Assembly: GCF_003003035.1 (NCBI RefSeq)
Contig: NZ_PVTS01000019.1
Coordinates: forward strand, 28,983-92,982
DNA length: 64,000 nt
Reading direction: 5' to 3'
DNA from: Marinilabilia salmonicolor
GTDB taxonomy: Bacteria > Bacteroidota > Bacteroidia > Bacteroidales > Marinilabiliaceae
In this document: positions 9,290 through 17,891 of the stretch, one piece after another
Numbering within the stretch: the first letter of the stretch is position 1
Layout: each line of letters starts with the position of its first letter
Notes under the pieces: generated by a model
Seen by the model: only the letters and a program-made list of their open reading frames with translations
The model's database searches: none
What the model was told of the DNA's origin: nothing
Translations under genes and position numbers: made by a program

Positions 9290-9519
9290 CCGTTTGAAAT
9301 TTATTTATTAAGGCCGGATAGAACTTGCATGTAAGAACTTATAGGTGTTCTCTTAAGGCAATCATTGCCATGCTCGTTTCATACATTATAATATGTCATG
9401 GTGTTGATGACCGGTAATATGACTTTTTTATTTGTTTAAATATATATAAAAAAAACACTAATTCACTGCAGAGCCTGTTTTTTTAAAGAAAGACAACCTT
9501 GCTTTATTGGTTTTTGTCT

Positions 9520-9543
9520 AAATGTCCGTCTATAAACTAAGCA
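9520..9543. repeat. Left-end fragment of the MITE-like repeat
   Basis: AATGTCCGTCTATAAACTAAGC (within 9520-9543) matches the left terminus of copies at 5532 and 30988, but the rest of the element is absent. It is probably a decayed copy or a solo end, about 200 bases upstream of the susC operators. Confidence 0.5.
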
Positions 9544-9741
9544 AATCATGTTTTTCCATTCGCTTGATCGAAATTTGCTGTTGGCGCAATGTTGAAGTCA
9601 AAAAGGATGGAGGTGTCCTTTGTTGTCCTTTTTTGAATAACGCCTCCATTTTTATTGTAATTTAATATTATATGCGTGCAGCCATTAGAATTCTCATTCA
9701 AAAGTGCTGTTTTATACCTGTTTTGAACCTCTTTTAATTCA

Positions 9742-9757
9742 TCGAAAACGTTTGCGA
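9742..9757. promoter_or_regulatory. Putative secondary LacI-family operator
   Basis: TCGAAAACGTTTGCGA is an imperfect palindrome centred on AAACGTTT, the same centre as the strong 36-bp site 50 bases downstream. A perfect 14-bp palindrome, TAAAACATGTTTTA, follows at 9765-9778 and may be another protein site. Confidence 0.45.
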
Positions 9758-9795
9758 AAAATTCTAAAACATGTTTTACAACAGGGGGTTTTTCT

Positions 9796-9831
9796 GCAAA
9801 CGATACCGCAAACGTTTGCGGTATCGTTTGC
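9796..9831. promoter_or_regulatory. Perfect 36-bp palindrome, probable principal LacI operator for susC
   Basis: The left half GCAAACGATACCGCAAAC (9796-9813) is followed immediately by its exact reverse complement, with no mismatch and no spacer. The centre GCAAACGTTTGC is a classic LacI/CcpA-like operator; the outer arms carry GCAAACGAT, also found before the permease operon. It lies about 65 bases upstream of the candidate -7 box of susC, a position compatible with activation or with loop-mediated repression. Confidence 0.7.
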
Positions 9832-9874
9832 GACGTTTTTTGTGTAAAAAGCCGAGAATCTATGTTAACAAATG

Positions 9875-9905
9875 TTTAGCAAGGGGTGTTTTATTCCTAA
9901 ATTTG
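9875..9905 (+). promoter_or_regulatory. Candidate susC promoter
   Basis: TAAATTTG (9898-9905) fits the -7 box TAnnTTTG and TTTA (9875-9878) stands 19 bases upstream as a weak -33 box. Transcription would begin near 9912, giving a leader of about 175 bases to the ATG at 10088. The remainder of 9290-9740 shows no gene. Confidence 0.55.
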
Positions 9906-10087
9906 TTCTGTTAAGAAATGATAACAACCCGAAAGCCTGTCCTGGGTCATAACGATGTCTCCGGTTTTTGCTTTCTCAGGAGGTTGATTCATTAAGAAAA
10001 AATCCGGTACACATTGAGACCATATATTGTATGAATGGTCTTTTGCAAAAAAAATGTTTAATCAAGTTTATTTTAAATCAAGGTTTT

Positions 10088-13087
10088 ATGAAAAAACAGT
10101 TTAGTTTTTACAAAATCCTGTTTCTCTTTTTGGGACTTGGCTTTTTTATAAGCGCTTCTGCCCAGGAAGTATCAGTGACAGGAACGGTAACGGATGCCGA
10201 AACCGGTGACCCGTTGCCGGGTGTAACTGTAGTAATACAAGGTACTCAGCAGGGAACCATCACTCAGGTAGATGGAACTTATAATGTATCAGTACCTGAA
10301 GATGCAATTCTTGCATTTTCTTTTATTGGATATAATTCTCAGGAGATTTCTGTTGCAGGGCAAAATCAGATTGATGTTGCTTTGGAACCTGCAACCCTCG
10401 GATTGGATGAGGTTGTGGTAATTGGTTATGGTTCTGTGAAGAAAGAGGACTTAACAGGTTCTGTCACAGCAGTTGATGCGTCAAAGCTTAACAAGGGATT
10501 AGCGACATCGCCATCAGATCTGATTTCCGGGAAAATTGCCGGAGTTAGCGTAGTTAGTTCTGGTGGAGCCCCGGGCGCTGGATCTATGATTAGGATTCGG
10601 GGCGGATCGTCTATGTCTGCGACCAACGATCCATTGATTGTTATTGACGGAGTGCCTGTTGATAATGCTTCTGGTGTTAGCGGTATGTCAGATCCTTTAA
10701 GTTCAATTCATCCGAATGATATTGCCACATTTACTGTTCTTAAAGATGCTTCTGCAACTGCTATTTATGGTTCCAGAGCTTCCAATGGTGTGATTATTAT
10801 AACCACCAAAGAGGGACGTAAAGGAGAAATGAGAATAGCTTATGATGGTAATTTTTCTGTTAGTACCGACAAAGGAACCGTCGATGTTATGAATGCAGAA
10901 AACTTCAGACAATATGTTACCAATCTTTACGGTAGTGACAGTGAACAAGCACAGGCCCTGGGAGATGCTTCTACTGATTGGCAGGACCAAATATTTCAAA
11001 CGGCTCTAAGTACTGATCATAATATTAGTTTTTCAGGAGATTTTAAGAACATACCTTATAGGGTTTCGGTTGGTTATACCAATGAGGAAGGTATTTTGAA
11101 GACGTCAAATATGGAGCGTACAACGGGTTCACTTAATGTGAGTCCTAAATTTCTTAATGACAGATTAAGTGTTAAACTAAATGTTAAGGGAGTTTACAAT
11201 ACCAACAGTTTTGCAGATCAGGGAGCTATTGGTTCAGCAACGCAATTTGATCCCACACAACCTGTTTACTCAGATTCTCCTTATGGGAATGGATACTATA
11301 TGTCTTTAAAAGAAGATGGGACTCCTATTGATATTGGTTTAGCAAACCCCGTAGCTGTTTTGGATCAGCGGGAGGATGAATCAGTTGTGTACAGAAGTAT
11401 TGGTAATGTCCAGTTGGATTATGAATTTCTGGCACTTGATGGTTTAAAGGCTAATCTTAATGTTGGATATGATGTTTCAGAGAGTGACGGAGATGTATTT
11501 GTTCAGGATAATTCACCAATGAGTTATGTTTGGGGAACTTATAAATCCGGATGGGGAGAGAACAGAGATTATTATCAGTTGAAGCGAAATTATTTGTTGG
11601 ATTTTTATTTGAATTATAATAAAGAAGTAAATAACCATCATTTTGATGTAATGGGTGGTTATTCATGGCAAAAATTCTACAGAGAGGAGAATAATAAATA
11701 TCCCTATTCTGAAGCGATGGCTCAACAAGAAGGAGCCGAATTTTATAAGGATGGAGATGATTATTCTACAGAGGCTTATGTTATTTCATTTTTCGGGCGT
11801 TTGAACTATAATTTTATGCAAAAGTATTTGTTTACATTTACTTTGCGTAATGATGGATCCTCAAGATTTAGCCCTGATAATCAGTGGGGACTTTTCCCTT
11901 CTGCAGCATTAGCCTGGAAAATATCGAATGAATCATTTTTGAGTGGTTCGGATGTGCTTTCTGATCTTAAATTAAGATTGAGTTATGGTATTACAGGTCA
12001 GCAAAGTCTTGGACAAGGAGATTACCCCTGGATGGGCAGGTACAATTATAGCAATGCAGGAGCCAATTACTTCTTTGGTGATTCTATGGTTCGCTTGTTG
12101 CGTCCTGTTGCTTTCGACGAAAATCTGAAATGGGAAGAAACTACTACCTACAATATTGGGTTAGATTATGGCTTTCTGGACAACAGAGTTAGTGGTACTC
12201 TGGATTTCTATTATCGGGAGACAGAAGACTTGCTGAATACTGTAGCAATACCGGCTGGAACCAATTTTAGCAATCAATTGTTGACAAATGTTGGTGAATT
12301 GACCAATAGAGGGTTTGAATTCTCTGTGACTGGCCGGCCTATTGTTGGTAAAGATTTAAGTTGGAACTTGAGCTATAATATTGCTTATAACGAAAACGAA
12401 ATTAAAAAACTGACCGTTAATGACGATCCCGATTATGAGGGTGTTATATATGGCGGCATCGATGGAGGTACAGGTAATAACATCCTGATTCACCAGGTCG
12501 GAAATCCGGCTGGCTCATTTTATGTTTTTGAGCAGGTCTATGATGAGGAAGGAAGGCCTGTTGAAGGTGCATATGTTGATCAAAATGATGATGGAGTTAT
12601 TACTGAGAAGGACCGTATCGCATATAAGAAATCTGCTCCTGATTTTACTATGGGATTATCATCTCAACTAAATTATAAGAATTGGGATTTCAACTTTTCA
12701 TTAAGAGCTCATTTGGGCAATTATGCGTACAATAATGTGCAATCAAACAGAGAATCCTATAATACAACTTATGATCCATCAGGATTTTTAAAGAACAGAT
12801 TGAATAGTGCATTATATACCGATTTTGAAAATGTACGTTATCGTTCAAGTTATTATATTCAGGAGGCTTCCTTTTTGAAAATGGATAATATTTCTCTTGG
12901 TTATACCTTCGAAGATCTTGGTTTGTGGAAAGAAAATCAGCGAGCCAGAGTATCGTTTACTGTTGAAAACCCATTTGTGGTTACAGATTATGACGGACTT
13001 GATCCTGAATTCGGGAATGACGGGATAGATAATAACATTTATCCCAACCCACGAATTTTTATTCTTGGCTTAAGTTTTAATTTCTAA
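10088..13087 (+). CDS. susC: SusC-like TonB-dependent outer-membrane transporter
   Basis: The likely start is the ATG at 10088, which begins MKKQFSFYKI and a signal peptide ending at SASAQ; longer in-frame starts upstream would put 40 unlike residues before it. The mature protein starts with a carboxypeptidase-regulatory-like domain (VTGTVTDAETGDPLPGVTV), then the TonB-box/SusC signature LDEVVVIGYGSVKKEDLTGS, the plug domain and a large beta barrel ending in ILGLSFNF with terminal Phe. About 1000 residues is the usual SusC size. It forms the pore that imports starch oligosaccharides together with the SusD-like lipoprotein 12 bases downstream. It is first in the plus-strand arm behind the palindromic operator. 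Confidence 0.95.
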   Translation: MKKQFSFYKILFLFLGLGFFISASAQEVSVTGTVTDAETGDPLPGVTVVIQGTQQGTITQVDGTYNVSVPEDAILAFSFIGYNSQEISVAGQNQIDVALEPATLGLDEVVVIGYGSVKKEDLTGSVTAVDASKLNKGLATSPSDLISGKIAGVSVVSSGGAPGAGSMIRIRGGSSMSATNDPLIVIDGVPVDNASGVSGMSDPLSSIHPNDIATFTVLKDASATAIYGSRASNGVIIITTKEGRKGEMRIAYDGNFSVSTDKGTVDVMNAENFRQYVTNLYGSDSEQAQALGDASTDWQDQIFQTALSTDHNISFSGDFKNIPYRVSVGYTNEEGILKTSNMERTTGSLNVSPKFLNDRLSVKLNVKGVYNTNSFADQGAIGSATQFDPTQPVYSDSPYGNGYYMSLKEDGTPIDIGLANPVAVLDQREDESVVYRSIGNVQLDYEFLALDGLKANLNVGYDVSESDGDVFVQDNSPMSYVWGTYKSGWGENRDYYQLKRNYLLDFYLNYNKEVNNHHFDVMGGYSWQKFYREENNKYPYSEAMAQQEGAEFYKDGDDYSTEAYVISFFGRLNYNFMQKYLFTFTLRNDGSSRFSPDNQWGLFPSAALAWKISNESFLSGSDVLSDLKLRLSYGITGQQSLGQGDYPWMGRYNYSNAGANYFFGDSMVRLLRPVAFDENLKWEETTTYNIGLDYGFLDNRVSGTLDFYYRETEDLLNTVAIPAGTNFSNQLLTNVGELTNRGFEFSVTGRPIVGKDLSWNLSYNIAYNENEIKKLTVNDDPDYEGVIYGGIDGGTGNNILIHQVGNPAGSFYVFEQVYDEEGRPVEGAYVDQNDDGVITEKDRIAYKKSAPDFTMGLSSQLNYKNWDFNFSLRAHLGNYAYNNVQSNRESYNTTYDPSGFLKNRLNSALYTDFENVRYRSSYYIQEASFLKMDNISLGYTFEDLGLWKENQRARVSFTVENPFVVTDYDGLDPEFGNDGIDNNIYPNPRIFILGLSFNF

Positions 13088-13099
13088 AAAGTGGATAGT

Positions 13100-14728
13100 A
13101 TGAAAGAATTTAGATATAAATACATTGTTGGCATTTTAGCTTTAATGCTGATGATAGGGTTTGGGGCTTGTTCAGATGATCTTGATACAATCCCCTTAGA
13201 TGAAGAGGAACTTGTTTCTGAAGTTGTTTTTGGGAGCGAACTCGATGCATATCAGGAAAGTTTAGCTAAAATATATGCCGGCCTTGCTATTAGTGGAAAT
13301 AGTGGTGGTGATGGTGATCCTGATGTTGCTGGTGTTGACGGAGGTAGTCAGGCTTCTTTTTTAAGAGGTTTGTGGAATCTGCAGCAACTGCCAACAGACG
13401 AAACTCATTGTGCCTGGGGAGACGCTGGTATTCCTGAGTTGAACAACATTACCTGGGGAGCAGGAAACGTTTTTATTAAAGGGTTTTATTACAGACTGTA
13501 TTATCAAATAAACCTTGCTAATGCATTTCTTCGTGAGACCACAGATGGAAAACTTTCTTCCCGAGGTGTAGATGAGAGTACAAAAGCAACAATCGTTGAG
13601 TATCGTGCTGAAGCAAGATTTCACCGGGCGTTGGCATATTATTATCTTCTTGATATGTTCAGGAATGTTCCTTTTGTAACTGAAGAAAGTGCAATGGGTA
13701 AGGATGCTCCTCCACAGAGGCAGGCAAAAGAAATTTTTGAATATATTGAGAGCGAGTTGATTGCATGTGAGTCTGATATGCTGGATCCTATTGTTGGATA
13801 TGACAGTAATAATTATGGCCGGGCACATAAAGCTGCTAACTGGGCGCTGTTGTCCCGCCTATATCTTAATGCAGAGGCCTATATAGGAGAATCTAAATAT
13901 ACTGAATCTGTTACTTATAGTAAAAAGGTGTTGCAGGCTCAATATGAATTAGATAATGTGTATGGGAATGTGTTTAAAGCAGATAATCATAAATCGCCTG
14001 AAATGATTTTTCCTATTCGCTATGAAGGAGATGATACTCAGACTTGGGGTGGTATGACTTTTCTTTTGAGTAGTACCATTCCTTCCGATATGCAGACTGA
14101 AGTAAATGCAGTGGGTGCATGGCAGGGAAACCGGGCGAGATCTTCATTGCTGGCGACCTTTGAGGCAGAGTCTGATACTGAGTTTGATAATCGTTTTGCC
14201 ATGTTGGAGTTGGACTATACAGAAAATGTTGATATTGAATCTCCTTCATTGTTTAAAGACAATGGAATTCCGGTCGTGAAATTTTACAATGCTAATAGTG
14301 ATGGTTCCAATCCACCCAGCAATAATGCCTACACTGACTTTCCTTTGTTTAGATTGGGTGAAGTTTACCTGAATTATGCTGAAGCTGTTCTTCGTGGAGG
14401 TGCTGGCGGCGATGAAGCAACTGCTCTACAATATGTTAATGAGCTTAGAGAACGTGCTTATGGAGAGGAGAGTGCTTTGGCAACTATTGCAGAAGCAGAC
14501 CTTACGCTTGATTTTATTTTCGAAGAGAGAGGCAGAGAGTTGTTTTATGAAGCTCTCCGTCGTACTGATATGGTAAGATTCGGGAAGTTTTCCGGTTCAT
14601 CTTACGTATGGCCATGGAAAGGTGGAATAAAAGAGGGTCGCTCTGTAAATGATTTCAGAAGTGTCTATCCCATTCCTTCTGATGATATTGGGTCGAATTT
14701 AAATTTGGTCCAAAACGAAGGGTATTAA
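13100..14728 (+). CDS. susD: SusD-like starch-binding outer-membrane lipoprotein
   Basis: From the ATG at 13100 the product starts MKEFRYKYIVGIL and has a lipobox ending GFGACSDD, so it is a surface lipoprotein; a GTG three codons upstream is less likely. The SusD/RagB fold is visible in the N-terminal helical TPR part (YRAEARFHRALAYYYLLDMF) and the C-terminal segment with FRLGEVYLNYAEAVLR and FEERGRELFYEALRRTDMVR. It caps the SusC barrel and binds the glycan at the cell surface. It follows susC by 12 bases and precedes susE, separated from it by a hairpin. Function as an alpha-glucan binder is inferred from the flanking amylases. Confidence 0.95.
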   Translation: MKEFRYKYIVGILALMLMIGFGACSDDLDTIPLDEEELVSEVVFGSELDAYQESLAKIYAGLAISGNSGGDGDPDVAGVDGGSQASFLRGLWNLQQLPTDETHCAWGDAGIPELNNITWGAGNVFIKGFYYRLYYQINLANAFLRETTDGKLSSRGVDESTKATIVEYRAEARFHRALAYYYLLDMFRNVPFVTEESAMGKDAPPQRQAKEIFEYIESELIACESDMLDPIVGYDSNNYGRAHKAANWALLSRLYLNAEAYIGESKYTESVTYSKKVLQAQYELDNVYGNVFKADNHKSPEMIFPIRYEGDDTQTWGGMTFLLSSTIPSDMQTEVNAVGAWQGNRARSSLLATFEAESDTEFDNRFAMLELDYTENVDIESPSLFKDNGIPVVKFYNANSDGSNPPSNNAYTDFPLFRLGEVYLNYAEAVLRGGAGGDEATALQYVNELRERAYGEESALATIAEADLTLDFIFEERGRELFYEALRRTDMVRFGKFSGSSYVWPWKGGIKEGRSVNDFRSVYPIPSDDIGSNLNLVQNEGY

Positions 14729-14752
14729 TAAACTGACGTTAAAGGATATTTT

Positions 14753-14791
14753 TTTACTTGAAGCCGGGTAATTTAGCCGGTTTCAAGTAAA
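14753..14791 (+). terminator. Intercistronic hairpin between susD and susE
   Basis: A stem of about 15 pairs (14753-14767 with 14777-14791, one G-U) encloses a 9-base loop. No T-run follows on this strand, so it may act as an attenuator or mRNA-stabilising element that lowers susE relative to susCD rather than as a full terminator. Confidence 0.5.
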
Positions 14792-14826
14792 ATTAAAATC
14801 TGGAAATCCCATAAAAATAATCTACG

Positions 14827-15882
14827 ATGAAAAATATAAAAATGATATTGCCATTGTTGTTTGTTCCCATCCTTCTTGGATGTGAGGAAGACGATAAGGT
14901 AACAATGAAGACTGATGTTTCTGCTCCTGTCCTTGAGGATCTTGAAGGACAGTTTTATGTGGTGGAGGAAGACATGAGTCCAGAAGATTCTGTTAGTACC
15001 TGGTATTGGAGTCCTGCAGATTATGGTTATTCTGCTTCAGTGAATTATGCCATCGAAGTAGATACCTCAGAGACGTTTTCAAATGCAGTTGAGATGACCT
15101 CTGTAGATGGAGATGATAATGTTAAAATCACAGTAGATCAAATTAATGCGGCAGCAACAGAGTTTATCTCAGAGTCCGCAGAAATAACCTTTTATGTAAG
15201 AGTAAAAGCTACTATTAATTCCATTTCTTTTGACAGCACTGTTGATCCAGTTTATTCAAATGTGAAGCCATATACTTTTACAGCTTATTTTAAGCCTCCG
15301 GAATTTCCTGAAAATATGTACATGATTGGTCAGGACTTTGGGGCTTGGGACTGGGCTTCAGAAGGTATAGTGGAAATGATACCTGTAAATGGTGTTGATG
15401 GAGCTTTTTGGTGTATTAGTTATTTTAATTCAGCAAATGGCTTTAAATGGAGCCCTTCAAAAGCCTGGGGAGAAGACTTCTTTATGCTGGAAGAAGAAGT
15501 AGGATATACTTCTGCTGACGGTAATGCTTTTGTTCCTTCAGATGGAATTTATATGGTTTATATGGATATGGCCGCCGGAACAATTACCATTGAGACAGCC
15601 CAGGTTTATGGAATGGGAGATTGTTTTGGAGGCTGGGATGCTGGGGAGTATCCTTTTGAAATATCTGGGGATAAAATGAGCATAACCACTACAGGCGACG
15701 GTGAACTTCGCATGTATGCCGGTTCTTCTGCGGCAACCAGTGACTGGTGGACTAGAGAATTTATTGTTCTAGATGGTGAAATTGTTTATCGTGGAGAAGG
15801 ACCCGATCAGGAGCGTGTTCAAGTGAGTGCAGGAAGTGTAGTTACTCTTGATTTTAAAACCGGAACCGGAACAATTGAATAA
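14827..15882 (+). CDS. susE: SusE/SusF-like surface glycan-binding lipoprotein
   Basis: 351 residues with a lipoprotein signal (lipobox ILLGC, then EEDDKV). The N-terminal domain (SAPVLEDLEG... with WSPADYGYSASVNYAIEVD) is the SusE N-terminal Ig-like domain. Two tandem beta domains follow: the first begins NMYMIGQDFGAWDW and contains FKWSPSKAWGEDF, the second begins VYGMGDCFGGWDAGEY and ends in a short sheet with TGTGTIE. These resemble the starch-binding CBM modules of SusE/SusF with exposed Trp residues. It should display starch-binding sites on the cell surface next to SusCD. A strong terminator follows directly, making it the likely end of the susCDE transcript. Confidence 0.85.
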   Translation: MKNIKMILPLLFVPILLGCEEDDKVTMKTDVSAPVLEDLEGQFYVVEEDMSPEDSVSTWYWSPADYGYSASVNYAIEVDTSETFSNAVEMTSVDGDDNVKITVDQINAAATEFISESAEITFYVRVKATINSISFDSTVDPVYSNVKPYTFTAYFKPPEFPENMYMIGQDFGAWDWASEGIVEMIPVNGVDGAFWCISYFNSANGFKWSPSKAWGEDFFMLEEEVGYTSADGNAFVPSDGIYMVYMDMAAGTITIETAQVYGMGDCFGGWDAGEYPFEISGDKMSITTTGDGELRMYAGSSAATSDWWTREFIVLDGEIVYRGEGPDQERVQVSAGSVVTLDFKTGTGTIE

Positions 15883-15894
15883 TTGGTTTATTTG

Positions 15895-15944
15895 AAAGGA
15901 GGTTTTTCAGACCATTAATAGGCTGAAAAACCTCCTTTTTCTTT
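15895..15944 (+). terminator. Rho-independent-type terminator after susE
   Basis: A perfect 16-bp stem (AAAGGAGGTTTTTCAG at 15895-15910 with its complement at 15923-15938) encloses a 12-base loop and is followed by a T-rich tail. It separates susCDE from the next lipoprotein gene. The remaining 200 bases to 16157 are AT-rich with no clear promoter. Confidence 0.85.
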
Positions 15945-16157
15945 AAAAATTTCTGTTGTTAAAAAGAGGTTTTGATAGTTGTTATTTTGGGATATTGAAT
16001 TTTTAAGATTTTTAGGAAAGAAATGTCTTTTAAGAATCTCTATGAGAAAGAGAGATGTCTGCGAGGTTTTGGTTGAATTGTAATGTGTGATTTTAGTTGA
16101 AGATAATAAAAAAGTTTATTTGAGGAAATATTATTGTTTAGATAAAATATCATTGTT

Positions 16158-17846
16158 ATGAAAAAGTTTATTGTTTTTTTAACATGTTTGGTTTTTGTTT
16201 CTTGTTCAGAGGAATTGAATTTTAATGATTCTATTCCAGATCCGTCGGTAAACTCATCCACATTAAAAAGTCAATCCTTGAGTTTTGATTGGGAAAATGA
16301 AGAATACGTTTCTGGTGATCCATTATTGCCGAGATTACCATGGAAATCTATGGCTTCTACAGCCGTTCCTCGAGAACTTGCTTTAGATATTAAATCAGAA
16401 GATGGTTGGAGGTTGCTTTTTAATAGCTTCACTATGGATGATGGTCATCCTGAGCCTAATAAATTTTTGATGTTCTATAATAAATTTCGAGGAATTCTGA
16501 GATTTTGGTATTACCATGAAGGGGTATCTTCCTATTCTGACTTAAGATATGGTCTTCAGCTAACAGGTTCAACAAGTCTTCTTAATTTTGTCGGTGATTT
16601 TGCCAAGCCAATGGATAAGCGGCGTTCGAATGATTATACTGAGTCAATAAGTGGAGATTGGGGAAACCTTTCTATAGGTCAAGGTTTGGTAGAGAACCAA
16701 TGGTATTTATTTGATTTTACATTGGCTTATGATGATAATGTTCCTAACCTTGATGTGGATGAAAATGACTTATTCTTTTACTTGAGGGGTATTAATATTT
16801 CTCATATAGATTTGACAGGAGTTCAAGCTGGAGAAATAACGGGGGATGTAATAATCGATTCTAAGGGACAATCTAATCTTTTTAATATTGGTGGTATCAA
16901 AATTGATAATAGTTCTGTTAAAAAAGATTTTGGAAATAATAATTTTATTGATACCGGGGCTACAGCCACTGCCAATTCTAAAGAACCTCAATCTTGGTGG
17001 AGTCTGGTCGGTCCTCAACTTTCTCAAAAAACAGCAGAAGCCGTTGGAAATGCAGGTGGGGCATTGGTGTCTGATTTCTTAAATTTAACCTTAAATCCTG
17101 TTCAAAATTTAGTTAACTCTTTGATTCATCAAGGAAATACGAGTAATAATGGGTATGTAGATTTAAAAATGAGTACCTCTATTGATTTGAGTGGTATCGT
17201 TACAGAGCAAGAGCCAGTTCAAGTAACAAATTTATATGTTCCAGGGTCAATTTATCAGTCAGGTGGGAGCAAATATATCGATAATGAGGATGTTCCTTTG
17301 GGTGTGTTTAATTTATCTACGACTCCTACAATTAGGTATAAACAAATTTATTCACCAGTTCAAAGTTATAAAGGTAATTTTAAATATTGTCAGTTTTTTT
17401 CTTTAGATCGAAATAGCTTTGATATCAAAATTAATCCTGAAATACAAGATGATATAGTTGTTATAAAAAAGAAAGCAGAGCTATATTTTTATGATCTTTA
17501 TAGTGGCCCAACGAATTTGAACAGATGCTCCCTATTTCCCCCTTATGCTACCGATGTTGCCGGAGATGAACTTGTTAATGACTCTGAAGGGAATCGATGG
17601 TTTAAGTTAATTGAAGGGTTTGATTCCCCATACAATAGTTGTGATGAATATGGCATTTCCAATTATACTTATTTTGATGTTAGTAACGGACAATATCCCA
17701 CTTTAAAGAAGGAGGCCGACGGTCGTATTGTTGTTAAAGTAATGGTTCAATTTATTAATAAGGAATCAGGGAAAGTTGTTACTCATATTCAAACATACTT
17801 ACCACAGTTTATTGAGAATAATCAGTGGTGGCCGCTTTATTATTAA
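16158..17846 (+). CDS. Lipoprotein of unknown function in the starch locus
   Basis: 562 residues with a clear lipoprotein signal: MKKFIVFLTCLVFVSC, lipobox FVSC, then SEELNFND. I do not recognise a family. The body looks beta-rich, with many Asn/Ser/Asp and aromatic residues (WYLFDFTLAYDDN, DLFFYLRGIN), no membrane segment, and a Gly/Asn-rich middle near residues 270-320. Base composition is visibly more AT-rich than susCDE and the downstream amylase, and codons use more AAT/TTT, which may point to separate acquisition. It lies after the susE terminator and about 45 bases before the GH13 gene on the same strand, so it may share that gene's transcript. A surface glycan-binding role is a guess from position only. 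Confidence 0.75.
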   Translation: MKKFIVFLTCLVFVSCSEELNFNDSIPDPSVNSSTLKSQSLSFDWENEEYVSGDPLLPRLPWKSMASTAVPRELALDIKSEDGWRLLFNSFTMDDGHPEPNKFLMFYNKFRGILRFWYYHEGVSSYSDLRYGLQLTGSTSLLNFVGDFAKPMDKRRSNDYTESISGDWGNLSIGQGLVENQWYLFDFTLAYDDNVPNLDVDENDLFFYLRGINISHIDLTGVQAGEITGDVIIDSKGQSNLFNIGGIKIDNSSVKKDFGNNNFIDTGATATANSKEPQSWWSLVGPQLSQKTAEAVGNAGGALVSDFLNLTLNPVQNLVNSLIHQGNTSNNGYVDLKMSTSIDLSGIVTEQEPVQVTNLYVPGSIYQSGGSKYIDNEDVPLGVFNLSTTPTIRYKQIYSPVQSYKGNFKYCQFFSLDRNSFDIKINPEIQDDIVVIKKKAELYFYDLYSGPTNLNRCSLFPPYATDVAGDELVNDSEGNRWFKLIEGFDSPYNSCDEYGISNYTYFDVSNGQYPTLKKEADGRIVVKVMVQFINKESGKVVTHIQTYLPQFIENNQWWPLYY

Positions 17847-17891
17847 AGCTTATTGATAAGGAAATGTTCTGTTTATATAAAATTATTGTAC

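Noticed and set aside
9968..10087. Upstream extension of SusC by 40 residues
   Set aside because: A signal peptide begins exactly at the ATG 10088; the extension would bury it.
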